NCBI GenBank assembly: GCA_038200275.1
Contig: JBBPYC010000102.1
Span: forward strand, 1-48,435
DNA: 48,435 bases
Direction of reading: 5' to 3'
From: JBBPYC01 sp038200275
Lineage (GTDB): Bacteria > Pseudomonadota > Gammaproteobacteria > Burkholderiales > Burkholderiaceae_C
The translations under genes and the position numbers were made by a program. Positions 26,299-34,213 of the stretch are shown one piece after another. The notes under the pieces are model-generated. The model worked only from the letters and a program-made list of their open reading frames with translations, had not been told where the DNA came from and searched no databases. Every line of letters starts with the position of its first letter. The stretch's first letter is position 1.

Positions 26299-27048
26299 AT
26301 GAAGATTTTGGTTCCCGTGAAACGGGTGGTGGACTACAACGTCAAGGTGCGCGTCAAGTCGGACGGCTCAGGCGTGGACATTGCCAACGTCAAGATGAGC
26401 ATGAACCCGTTCGACGAGATTGCGGTTGAGGAAGCGGTGCGTCTGAAAGAAAAAGGCGTTGCGACCGAGGTCATCGCTGTGTCCTGCGGCGATGCAAAGT
26501 GCCAGGAAACGTTGCGTACCGCCATGGCGATTGGCGCAGACCGCGGCATTCTGGTCGAAACCACGGAAGAACTGCATCCACTTGCTGTCGCCAAGCTGTT
26601 GAAAGCGCTGGTTGACAAGGAGCAGCCGCAACTTGTCATCCTGGGCAAGCAGGCGATCGATGACGACTGCAACCAGACTGGCCAGATGCTGGCTGCATTG
26701 CTGGATCTGCCACAAGCCACGTTCGCGTCCAAGGTCGAAGTCGAGGGCGACAAGGCCAAAGTCACGCGCGAGGTGGACGGCGGGCTGGAGACGATTTCGA
26801 TGTCGCTGCCCGCAATCATCACAACCGACCTGCGCCTGAACGAACCGCGCTACGTGACGTTGCCCAACATCATGAAGGCGAAGAAAAAACCGCTTGAAAA
26901 CGTGAAGCCGGCCGACCTCGGGGTCGACGTGGCGTCGCGTCTGAAAACGATCAAGGTGTCCGAGCCGCCTAAGCGCAGTGCTGGCATCAAGGTACCCGAC
27001 GTGGCCACACTGGTCGAAAAACTCAAGAACGAAGCGAAGGTAATCTGA
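26299..27048 (+). CDS. etfB: Electron transfer flavoprotein beta subunit
   Basis: With EtfA this forms the soluble flavoprotein that carries electrons from acyl-CoA dehydrogenases to ETF:quinone oxidoreductase. The 249-residue length is normal. Family signatures are MKILVPVKRVVDYNVKVRVK, MNPFDEIAVEEAVRLKE, the AMP-binding region with GKQAIDDDCNQTGQMLAALL and the recognition segment LRLNEPRYVTLPNIMKAKKKP. AGGAGA precedes the ATG. The etfA start follows the stop with a one-base gap. The flanking acyl-CoA dehydrogenase gene is the expected electron donor. Confidence 0.97.
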   Translation: MKILVPVKRVVDYNVKVRVKSDGSGVDIANVKMSMNPFDEIAVEEAVRLKEKGVATEVIAVSCGDAKCQETLRTAMAIGADRGILVETTEELHPLAVAKLLKALVDKEQPQLVILGKQAIDDDCNQTGQMLAALLDLPQATFASKVEVEGDKAKVTREVDGGLETISMSLPAIITTDLRLNEPRYVTLPNIMKAKKKPLENVKPADLGVDVASRLKTIKVSEPPKRSAGIKVPDVATLVEKLKNEAKVI

Positions 27049-27049
27049 C

Positions 27050-27982
27050 ATGACTGCATTGGTAGTAGCCGAACACAACAACGACACGCTCAAGAGCGCG
27101 ACTTTCAACACCGTGACTGCGGCAACGCAGTGCGGCGGCGATGTGCATGTGCTGGTGGCGGGCAGCAATGCCGGCGCAGCAGCCGATGCGGCCGCGAAGA
27201 TCGCAGGGGTGTCCAAAGTGATCCATGCCGACGGCGAATCGCTGGCCCATGGCTTGGCTGAGAACGTCGCAGCGCAGGTCCTCGCCCTTGCCGGAGATTA
27301 CAGCCACATCCTGTTCCCGGCGACCGCTGCCGGGCGCAACGTGGCGCCGCGTGTGGCAGCCAAGCTCGATGTGGGTCAGATCAGTGACATCACCCGCGTG
27401 GAAAGCCCTGACACGTTCGAGCGGCCCATCTATGCGGGCAACGCAATGGCTGTGCAGCAAAGTGGCGACTCGGTCAAAGTCATCACCGCACGCGCGACCG
27501 GCTTCGATGCAGCCGCAGCCGAAGGCGGCAGCGCATCGGTTGTGAAGGTCGATGCAGTGGCCGACAGCGGCAAGTCGAGCTTCGTCGGTGCCGAGATCGC
27601 AAAAAACGATCGTCCTGAGCTCACCGCAGCCAAGATCATCGTGAGCGGTGGGCGGGCTCTGGGCAGCTCGGAGAAGTTCGACGAAGTGCTGACGCCACTG
27701 GCCGACAAACTTGGCGCTGCACTGGGCGCGAGTCGTGCGGCGGTCGATGCCGGCTATGCGCCGAACGACTGGCAGGTTGGACAGACCGGCAAGATCGTCG
27801 CTCCGCAGCTCTACATCGCGTGCGGCATCAGCGGTGCGATCCAGCACTTGGCCGGCATGAAAGACAGCAAGGTGATCGTCGCGATCAACAAGGACGGCGA
27901 AGCGCCGATCTTCTCGGTGGCCGACTATGGCCTGGAGGCCGACCTGTTCAACGCCGTGCCCGAGTTTGTCGCGGCGCTGTGA
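27050..27982 (+). CDS. etfA: Electron transfer flavoprotein alpha subunit
   Basis: The FAD-bearing partner of EtfB, 310 residues. The N-terminal domain starts MTALVVAEHNN; the C-terminal FAD domain shows VSGGRALGSSEKFDEVL, SRAAVDAGYAPNDWQVGQTGKIVAPQ (in part), LYIACGISGAIQHLAGM and VAINKDGEAPIFSVADYGLE, all diagnostic. It starts one base after the etfB stop, so the two are translationally coupled, and it is followed 73 bases later by the acyl-CoA dehydrogenase gene. Confidence 0.97.
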   Translation: MTALVVAEHNNDTLKSATFNTVTAATQCGGDVHVLVAGSNAGAAADAAAKIAGVSKVIHADGESLAHGLAENVAAQVLALAGDYSHILFPATAAGRNVAPRVAAKLDVGQISDITRVESPDTFERPIYAGNAMAVQQSGDSVKVITARATGFDAAAAEGGSASVVKVDAVADSGKSSFVGAEIAKNDRPELTAAKIIVSGGRALGSSEKFDEVLTPLADKLGAALGASRAAVDAGYAPNDWQVGQTGKIVAPQLYIACGISGAIQHLAGMKDSKVIVAINKDGEAPIFSVADYGLEADLFNAVPEFVAAL

Positions 27983-28055
27983 CCTTTTGCGAACGCGCTG
28001 ATGGCGCGACAGCGCGATGCACCCGGCTTCGGCCGAATGACGACGGAGATATTCG

Positions 28056-29846
28056 ATGAGCTACCGCGCGCCCCTAAAAGACATGCTGTTCAATTTGCGG
28101 CACATCGCGCGCATTGATGAAATTGCCCAGATGCCAGGGTTCGAAGAGGCGGGATATGAAACTGCGGAAGCGGTGCTTGAAGAGTGTGCAAAGTTCAACG
28201 AGGGCGTGCTTGCCCCGCTGAACGTCGAAGGCGACAAACACCCATCGAGTTGGAAGGACGGCGTCGTCACCACCACACCCGGCTTCAAGCAGGCTTTCCG
28301 CCAGTATGCCGAAGGTGGCTGGCAGGGGCTGCAGCATCCGGTCGACGTGGGCGGGCAGGGTTTGCCAAAGGCCATCGGCTCTGCCTGCGTCGAAATGCTC
28401 AATTCGGCCAACATGAGCTTTGCACTGTGTCCGCTACTGACCGACGGCGCGATCGAAGCGTTGCTGATTGCCGGCTCCGATGCACTGAAGGCGGTCTACC
28501 TTGAGAAGCTGGTCAGCGGTGCGTGGACCGGCACCATGAACCTGACCGAGCCGCAAGCAGGCTCGGATCTGGCCGCGGTGCGCACGCGCGCGCAGCCGCA
28601 GGGCGATGGCAGCTACAAGGTGTTTGGCACCAAAATCTACATCACCTACGGCGAACACGATATGGCCGAGAACATCGTGCACCTGACGCTGGCACGGGTG
28701 GCCGGTGCGCCCGAAGGCGTGAAGGGCATCAGTTTGTTCGTGGTGCCGAAATTTAGAGTCAATGAAGACGGCTCGCTTGGTGAGCGAAACGACGTGCACT
28801 GCGTGAGCATCGAGCACAAGCTCGGCATCAAAGCCTCCCCTACTGCGGTGCTGCAGTTTGGTGATGCGGGCGGCGCCACTGGTTACCTGGTTGGTGAAGA
28901 AAACCGCGGCCTCGAGTACATGTTCATCATGATGAACGCGGCGCGTTATGCGGTCGGCGTGCAAGGTGTTGCGATCGCCGAACGCGCCTATCAACAAGCG
29001 GTGGCCTATGCATGCGACCGTGTGCAAAGTCGCCCCGTCGACGGCAGTTCGAAGGAGGCGGTTGCGATCGTGCAGCACCCCGACGTGCGGCGCATGCTTA
29101 TGACGATGCGCGCACACACGCAAGGCGGCCGCGCAATGACTGCGTCGGCTGCCGCTGCTTACGACGCCGCGCACCATCACCCGGATGCGGAAGTCAGGAG
29201 GCATCACATTGCGCTGTATGAATTTTTGGTGCCGCTGGTCAAAGGCTACTGCACCGAGATGAGCTTGACGGTGACCTCGCTCGGCATCCAGGTGCATGGC
29301 GGCATGGGTTTCATTGAAGAAACCGGTGCCGCCCAGCATTACCGCGACGCACGCATCCTGCCAATCTACGAAGGCACCACGGCAATCCAGGCAAACGACC
29401 TGGTGGGCCGAAAGACTGCGCGAGACGGCGGGCAGACCGCGCGCGCAATCGCACAGCATATCGAGAAGACCGAGCAGGCTCTGGCTGCATCAAGCAGCGA
29501 GGACGCCAACGCAGTGAACAAGCGATTGATTGCGGCGCGGCAAGCCTTCCTGGACGTGGTCGACTTCATGGTGGAGAACGGGAAATCCCAGCCGAATGCG
29601 GTGTTTGCCGGCTCGGTTCCGTACCTGATGCTGGCGGCCCAGCTGGTGTCGGGTTGGGAGCTTGCGCGGTCGCTGCTTGCTGCTGAAGCGATGGTGGAGC
29701 GCGGTGAGGACGTATCGTTTGCTCAGGCCAAGATCGCTACCGCACGGTTTTACGCGGAGCATGTGCTTGCGACATTGCCGGGGCAACGCGATGCGATCGT
29801 GCACGGTGGCCACAGCGTGCTGGCACTGACACTTGAGCAGTTCTAA
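28056..29846 (+). CDS. Acyl-CoA dehydrogenase (long form, DmdC/FadE5-like)
   Basis: A 596-residue flavoprotein of the long acyl-CoA dehydrogenase group with an extra C-terminal domain. Visible: N-terminal MSYRAPLKDMLFNL, the FAD-binding TGTMNLTEPQAGSDLAAVRT, MNAARYAVGVQGVAIAERAYQ, LGIQVHGGMGFIEETG and catalytic Glu439 in YEGTTAIQANDL. The family includes 3-methylmercaptopropionyl-CoA dehydrogenase (DmdC) and medium/long-chain enzymes; the exact substrate cannot be assigned. Electrons would go to the EtfBA pair encoded immediately upstream, with which it is probably cotranscribed. Confidence 0.94.
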   Translation: MSYRAPLKDMLFNLRHIARIDEIAQMPGFEEAGYETAEAVLEECAKFNEGVLAPLNVEGDKHPSSWKDGVVTTTPGFKQAFRQYAEGGWQGLQHPVDVGGQGLPKAIGSACVEMLNSANMSFALCPLLTDGAIEALLIAGSDALKAVYLEKLVSGAWTGTMNLTEPQAGSDLAAVRTRAQPQGDGSYKVFGTKIYITYGEHDMAENIVHLTLARVAGAPEGVKGISLFVVPKFRVNEDGSLGERNDVHCVSIEHKLGIKASPTAVLQFGDAGGATGYLVGEENRGLEYMFIMMNAARYAVGVQGVAIAERAYQQAVAYACDRVQSRPVDGSSKEAVAIVQHPDVRRMLMTMRAHTQGGRAMTASAAAAYDAAHHHPDAEVRRHHIALYEFLVPLVKGYCTEMSLTVTSLGIQVHGGMGFIEETGAAQHYRDARILPIYEGTTAIQANDLVGRKTARDGGQTARAIAQHIEKTEQALAASSSEDANAVNKRLIAARQAFLDVVDFMVENGKSQPNAVFAGSVPYLMLAAQLVSGWELARSLLAAEAMVERGEDVSFAQAKIATARFYAEHVLATLPGQRDAIVHGGHSVLALTLEQF

Positions 29847-29869
29847 TTCGCTATTTTTTTGATAGCGAA
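29847..29869 (+). terminator. Palindromic hairpin immediately after the acyl-CoA dehydrogenase stop
   Basis: TTCGCTAT (29847-29854) and ATAGCGAA (29862-29869) form a perfect 8-bp stem; the loop is six Ts and a G. It begins at the base after the TAA stop. It could end the etfBA transcript, but the T-run is in the loop rather than after the stem, so an operator for the next gene is equally possible. The following 70 bases are unusually A/T-rich and lead into the next gene. Confidence 0.4.
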
Positions 29870-29943
29870 CTCCGCATATTTCACAAGCGTTACCGTGATT
29901 TTTTATCTATTTGAACAACGGTTCTGCCGTATTTGATATTCGC

Positions 29944-30924
29944 ATGTCCAGACTCCCCGCTCCGTTCGACCGCCTGCAGTTTCCCGTGATCGGCTCGCCG
30001 CTGTTCATCATCAGCAACCCGAAACTCGTAATCGCGCAATGCGTCAACGGCGTGATCGGCTCGATGCCAGCGTTGAATGCGCGGCCAGCCGAGCAGCTTG
30101 ACGAATGGCTGGCCGAAATCACAGAAGGATTGGCTGCCTGGGACCGCGCTCATCCGGAGGCACCTGCTGCGCCGTATGCGATCAATCAGATCGTGCACAA
30201 GAGCAACGACCGGCTACAGCACGACATGGACATGTGTGCCAAGTACAAGGTGCCGGTTGTCATCACGAGTCTTGGCGCACGCGAAGATGTGAATCAGGCG
30301 GTGCACGGCTGGGGCGGTGTGGTGTTGCATGACATCATCAACAACAAATTTGCGCACAAGGCAATTGAAAAAGGGGCCGATGGTTTGATTGCGGTGGCTG
30401 CCGGCGCTGGTGGGCATGCAGGCGTAAAAAATCCGTTTGCACTGATCCAGGAAATCCGCGAGTGGTTTGACGGCCCAATCGCGTTGTCGGGGTCGATCTC
30501 AACCGGCGGCGCCGTACTTGCGGCACAGGCCATGGGTGCCGACTTCGGCTACATCGGCACCGCGTTCATTGCTACCGAAGAAGCCCGCGCGCCGCAGGAA
30601 TACAAAGATGCCATCGTCGCAGGCAACTCAGACGACATCGTCTACAGCAATTTGTTCACGGGCGTACACGGCAACTACCTGCGCCCGTCGATTCTTGCAG
30701 CTGGGCTTGACCCGGACAACCTGCCGGTCAGCGACACAAGCGCAATGAATTTTGGCGGTGGCGAGGGCTCGAAGAAAAAAGCCTGGAAGGATATCTGGGG
30801 CAGCGGCCAGGGCATTGGCGCGATCAAGCACGTGGCGACAACAGCCGAGCTGATCGCAAGGCTCAAGCGCGAATATGCCGAGGCACGTGCGCGTTTGTCC
30901 GTCGTCCCCTCAACCGTTTCCTGA
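29944..30924 (+). CDS. Nitronate monooxygenase / NAD(P)H-dependent flavin oxidoreductase family
   Basis: A 326-residue FMN-dependent TIM-barrel protein. Characteristic stretches are FPVIGSPLFIISNPKLVIAQ, INQIVHKSNDRLQHDMDMC, the flavin-binding AAGAGGHAGVKNPFAL, SGSISTGGAVLAAQAMGADF and YIGTAFIATEEARAP. Enzymes of this group oxidise alkyl nitronates or act as enoyl reductase-like oxidoreductases; the substrate is not determined. A TTG codon eleven codons upstream (29911) is a weaker alternative start. Position after the acyl-CoA dehydrogenase suggests a link to acyl-CoA metabolism. Confidence 0.91.
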   Translation: MSRLPAPFDRLQFPVIGSPLFIISNPKLVIAQCVNGVIGSMPALNARPAEQLDEWLAEITEGLAAWDRAHPEAPAAPYAINQIVHKSNDRLQHDMDMCAKYKVPVVITSLGAREDVNQAVHGWGGVVLHDIINNKFAHKAIEKGADGLIAVAAGAGGHAGVKNPFALIQEIREWFDGPIALSGSISTGGAVLAAQAMGADFGYIGTAFIATEEARAPQEYKDAIVAGNSDDIVYSNLFTGVHGNYLRPSILAAGLDPDNLPVSDTSAMNFGGGEGSKKKAWKDIWGSGQGIGAIKHVATTAELIARLKREYAEARARLSVVPSTVS

Positions 30925-31025
30925 GGAGTTTTTCACGGTCGCTGCTACGGCAGTCAGACCTCTAATGCTTCAGTTGTGAAGGGTTTAGTTACATTCAAAG
31001 CACATGATTACACGGAGTATCCATC

Positions 31026-32294
31026 GTGCTTGAACGTCACCACCGGGAGCGGGCATTAGCCTCAGCCAAGCGCTCTCTGCATATCCGCGGCCATATGGGT
31101 CGCAGCACAGCCATCGCATTGCTCGCGGCTGCCAGCGCTGGCTCGGCCTTTGCCGACTTTAAAGTCCTTGTCAATTCCGGCGACCAAGGCGAGCAAACGC
31201 GGGGCGCAATCTACACTGCATGGCGCAACCTGACAGATGCTGCGCTGAAATCCGAACGGCTCATCAATCCGTCTTGGACTGTATCGACCAGCACGACCGA
31301 AGACCTGAGCGGCACCCGTTCGCGCTCGCAGGATGTCATCGTGGGCCCGGCTCACCTAATCGGCAGCGCGATTCGTTACGGCTACACCCCGGTGCTGGGT
31401 ATTGAGCAGCCAGCGCAAGCCGTGCTCGTGACCAGCGCAGCCAGCCCGATCAACAGCCTCGAGCAAACCACCGGCAAAAAGCTCGGCTTGCCGCTGCAAG
31501 ACAGCCTCGTGACGTATCTGGTGCGCGGTGAACTTAACGCGGCCAACACGACCGTCAAGAGCCATTTCGCTTCCGTCTTTCACAGTCGCTATCAGGACGC
31601 GCTGCTGTTTTGTTTGCAGATGCAAATGTGCGATGTGATCGCGGTGGAGCGCAGCGTCTATGACCGCTGGATTGCCGAAGGCAACAAGTTGAAGGTGGTG
31701 CTGTCGTCCACCAACGCACCAGGCTTAAGCGTGGCGATCAAAAACGAAAGCAAGCCCGGTGTTGCAGCGCTTCAAAGCGAACTGAAGAAAGCCATCGCCA
31801 AGCCGGGTTCCGGTCTGGAGAACGTCAAGTTTCAATCGCTCAGCAGCAAGGATTTTGAGTACGTCTCCACACTCGGGTATTTCACGCCGCGCCTGCTGCC
31901 AGGCGCAAAGGTGCTGGACGCGGCTGGCGTGTCGGCCTTGGTCAAGCAAGGTGCACGGATCATCGACACCCGCACCGCCGCCGAGTTCAAGGAAGGCCAT
32001 ATCGACGGCTCCACCTTGGTGCCTTACGTTGAGAAGAGCTCGAAGGACGCGGACTTCGATGCGTCGCTCGACAAGTTCGATATCGACAAGCTCGGCGAGG
32101 ACCGCAACGCGGCGCTGGTCTTTTCTTGCAACGGGGCCGAATGCTGGAAGAGCTTCAAAGCCAGCCACGCCGCGATCAAGGCGGGATATCAAGCGGTGTA
32201 CTGGTTCCGCGGCGGTTTTCCGGAGTGGCGTTCAGCCGGACTCAAGGTGAATGGCGCAACAGACAAGACCGTGGCGGCGGCGTCGGGCGAATAA
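31026..32294 (+). CDS. Periplasmic substrate-binding domain fused to a rhodanese domain
   Basis: The product (422 residues) has a signal peptide (STAIALLAAASAGSAFA), a solute-binding region of the PhnD/phosphonate-binding type (about 45-290, with SRSQDVIVGPAHLIGSAIRY, VTYLVRGELN, MCDVIAVERSVYDRW), then a rhodanese domain (about 305-415) with RIIDTRTAAEFKEGHIDGS. The active-site loop starts at Cys368 in FSCNGAECWKS, with a second Cys373, and ends YWFRGGFPEW. It is thus an exported sulfur-transfer protein. The GTG at 31026 has CGGAG upstream; an ATG at 31095 would give a shorter signal. The sulfite dehydrogenase genes follow on the same strand 152 bases later, which suggests a shared sulfur-oxidation role. 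Confidence 0.87.
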   Translation: MLERHHRERALASAKRSLHIRGHMGRSTAIALLAAASAGSAFADFKVLVNSGDQGEQTRGAIYTAWRNLTDAALKSERLINPSWTVSTSTTEDLSGTRSRSQDVIVGPAHLIGSAIRYGYTPVLGIEQPAQAVLVTSAASPINSLEQTTGKKLGLPLQDSLVTYLVRGELNAANTTVKSHFASVFHSRYQDALLFCLQMQMCDVIAVERSVYDRWIAEGNKLKVVLSSTNAPGLSVAIKNESKPGVAALQSELKKAIAKPGSGLENVKFQSLSSKDFEYVSTLGYFTPRLLPGAKVLDAAGVSALVKQGARIIDTRTAAEFKEGHIDGSTLVPYVEKSSKDADFDASLDKFDIDKLGEDRNAALVFSCNGAECWKSFKASHAAIKAGYQAVYWFRGGFPEWRSAGLKVNGATDKTVAAASGE

Positions 32295-32446
32295 CACGCG
32301 ACGGCCGTGCGGGAGGCACCCTTGCTAGCCGGCTTGAGGTATCTGAAAGCGAGATACGATTGATGAGCAGCCGCACTTCACGGCCAGTATGCCTCGCTTA
32401 AAAGCGACTTCAATTTCATCTACTTAAATTTTCCAACGAAGACCTT

Positions 32447-33685
32447 ATGACCCGAATTGATTCCACCCCCAGCGACCCACGGCGTCGCGCCGTTCTTGTG
32501 GGCAGCGCGTCCACTGTCGCTGCAGCCGGCTTGGCCGCGATCGGCGGCAACGCCGTTGCGCAGACGCCAGCCGCGCCAGCAGCCAGCGGGGGCGCCAAAC
32601 CCCTGCCGGCTTATGTCGACTGGAAGAATCGCGAAGCACTGATCGTCCACAGCGGCAACACGATCGAGACCGAGCGCAGCGCGTTTGGCAGCAGCGTCAT
32701 CACGCCGAACGACAGGCTCTACGTTCGCAACAATTTGCCGCCGCCGTCGGCCGACGTCGTGGCCGATCGCGATGCTTGGGAAATCAGCATAGAAGGCGTC
32801 GGCAAGCCGCGCACGCTGACGGTCGGCGATCTGAAGTCGATGGGGCTGGCAACCGTTGCGACCGTGCTCCAATGCTCAGGCAACGGCCGAGGCTATTACC
32901 CAAGCAAGCCGAGTGGCACCCCGTGGACCGTGGGTGCTGCAGGCTGCGTGATCTGGAGCGGCATGCCGGTGCGTGAGCTGGTGAAGACCCTCGGTGGGGT
33001 CACGAAAGGCATGGTCTACATGACCAGCACCGGTGGCGAGAAGATCCCTGAAGGTCTGGATCCCAACACGGCTTTGGTCGAGCGTTCCGTGCCCATGGCT
33101 GCGCTGGAAGATGCGATTTTGGCATGGGAACTCAACGGCGAAGCGCTGCCGCTGGCGCATGGCGGTCCCCTACGGATCGTCGTGCCGGGGTACTCGGGCG
33201 TCAACAATGTCAAATACGTCAAACGGCTGGCTTTCACGACCGAGCAAAGCCCGGCGAAGATTCAGCAAACCGGCTATCGCATGACGCCGCCGGGCAAGAC
33301 CAGCACGCCGCAAGACCCATCGGTCTGGGAAATGGGGACCAAGTCCTGGATCAACTCGCCGCTGCCGGATGAGGGCACGTTGAAAAAGGGCCGGGTTGTG
33401 ATCGAAGGCATTGCGATGGGCGGCATGCGGTCGGTGGCCAAGGTCGACGTTTCCATCGACGGCGGTGCGACCTGGAAACCGGCGCGGCTTCTCGGCCCGG
33501 ATCTGGGGCGATATGCGTGGCGGCAATTTGCACTTGAGGCGGAACTGGCCGCCGGAACGCACACCTTGGTGTCGCGCGCGACCGACGACAAGGGCAAGGT
33601 GCAAGTGGAAAACCGGCTTGAGAACAGCCACGGCTACAGCAACAACAGCTGGCGCGATCACGCCGTCGAGGTGCAAGTCGGATGA
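32447..33685 (+). CDS. sorA: Sulfite dehydrogenase, molybdenum subunit (SorA-like)
   Basis: A 412-residue exported molybdoenzyme of the sulfite oxidase family, expected to oxidise sulfite to sulfate in the periplasm. The N-terminus RRRAVLVG followed by a hydrophobic stretch is a Tat signal. The molybdopterin domain has RLYVRNNLPPP and the molybdenum-ligating Cys143 in VLQCSGNGRG, then GVNNVKYVKRL. A C-terminal Mo-co dimerisation domain follows, with SVAKVDVSIDGGATWKPARL and LVSRATDD. The cytochrome c subunit begins within its stop codon (ATGA overlap). SoxC-type sulfur dehydrogenases share the fold and are the alternative, but the paired small cytochrome and absence of other sox genes favour SorAB. 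Confidence 0.9.
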   Translation: MTRIDSTPSDPRRRAVLVGSASTVAAAGLAAIGGNAVAQTPAAPAASGGAKPLPAYVDWKNREALIVHSGNTIETERSAFGSSVITPNDRLYVRNNLPPPSADVVADRDAWEISIEGVGKPRTLTVGDLKSMGLATVATVLQCSGNGRGYYPSKPSGTPWTVGAAGCVIWSGMPVRELVKTLGGVTKGMVYMTSTGGEKIPEGLDPNTALVERSVPMAALEDAILAWELNGEALPLAHGGPLRIVVPGYSGVNNVKYVKRLAFTTEQSPAKIQQTGYRMTPPGKTSTPQDPSVWEMGTKSWINSPLPDEGTLKKGRVVIEGIAMGGMRSVAKVDVSIDGGATWKPARLLGPDLGRYAWRQFALEAELAAGTHTLVSRATDDKGKVQVENRLENSHGYSNNSWRDHAVEVQVG

Positions 33686-34038
33686 GTGCTGCGATTGCTC
33701 AGAGCGCAGGCGTCGCTGCACGGCGCTTGGCGGTCGCCGCTGCAATGACGGCGCTGGCGTCGTTTTCTGCACAGGCCGACGACCTGATGCAGCAGGGCAA
33801 GAAATTGTTTTTGAGTGGCGCGATGCCGGCTTGTGCCGTCTGCCACACGCTGGCAGACGCTGGCTCTGCAGGAGAGATCGGCCCGGTTCTCGACGAATTG
33901 AAGCCGGATGCGGCGCGGGTTGAGAAGGCGGTGCGCAATGGGCTGGGCATCATGCCGGCCAACAAGAACTTGACCGACGAGCAAATCCGGCTGCTTGCGC
34001 AGTACGTTGCCACTGCGAGCGGCGGCGTCAAACGGTAG
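33682..34038 (+). CDS. sorB: Cytochrome c subunit of sulfite dehydrogenase (SorB-like)
   Basis: A 118-residue exported monohaem cytochrome c. A signal peptide (RRLAVAAAMTALASFSAQA) is followed by the haem-binding motif Cys51-Ala-Val-Cys54-His55 and an axial Met91 in LGIMPANKNLTDEQI. Its ATG overlaps the stop of the molybdenum subunit, so it is surely cotranscribed and would accept electrons from it and pass them to the respiratory chain. Confidence 0.92.
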   Translation: MSAAIAQSAGVAARRLAVAAAMTALASFSAQADDLMQQGKKLFLSGAMPACAVCHTLADAGSAGEIGPVLDELKPDAARVEKAVRNGLGIMPANKNLTDEQIRLLAQYVATASGGVKR

Positions 34039-34061
34039 GTTGCTCAGCCGTTGCTGTGTGT

Positions 34062-34090
34062 CCGCCATCGCGCGCAATGTGCGGTGGCGG
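34062..34090 (+). terminator. GC-rich hairpin after sorB
   Basis: CCGCCATCGC (34062-34071) can pair with GCGGTGGCGG (34081-34090) over ten positions with one T-G wobble, around a nine-base loop. It starts 23 bases after the sorB stop. No T-run follows, so it is a possible but atypical terminator between the converging sorB and eptA genes. Confidence 0.4.
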
Positions 34091-34213
34091 TGCAGTGTTG
34101 CATTCGGCGGTATTCTCGTTGCGAAGTGGCGTGCTGCGCGGAGCTTCCCGCCATCACTGGTTCACCTGTTGACCGATGTCCGGCGCCCAATACTTTCGGC
34201 AGAGCGGTGCGCT

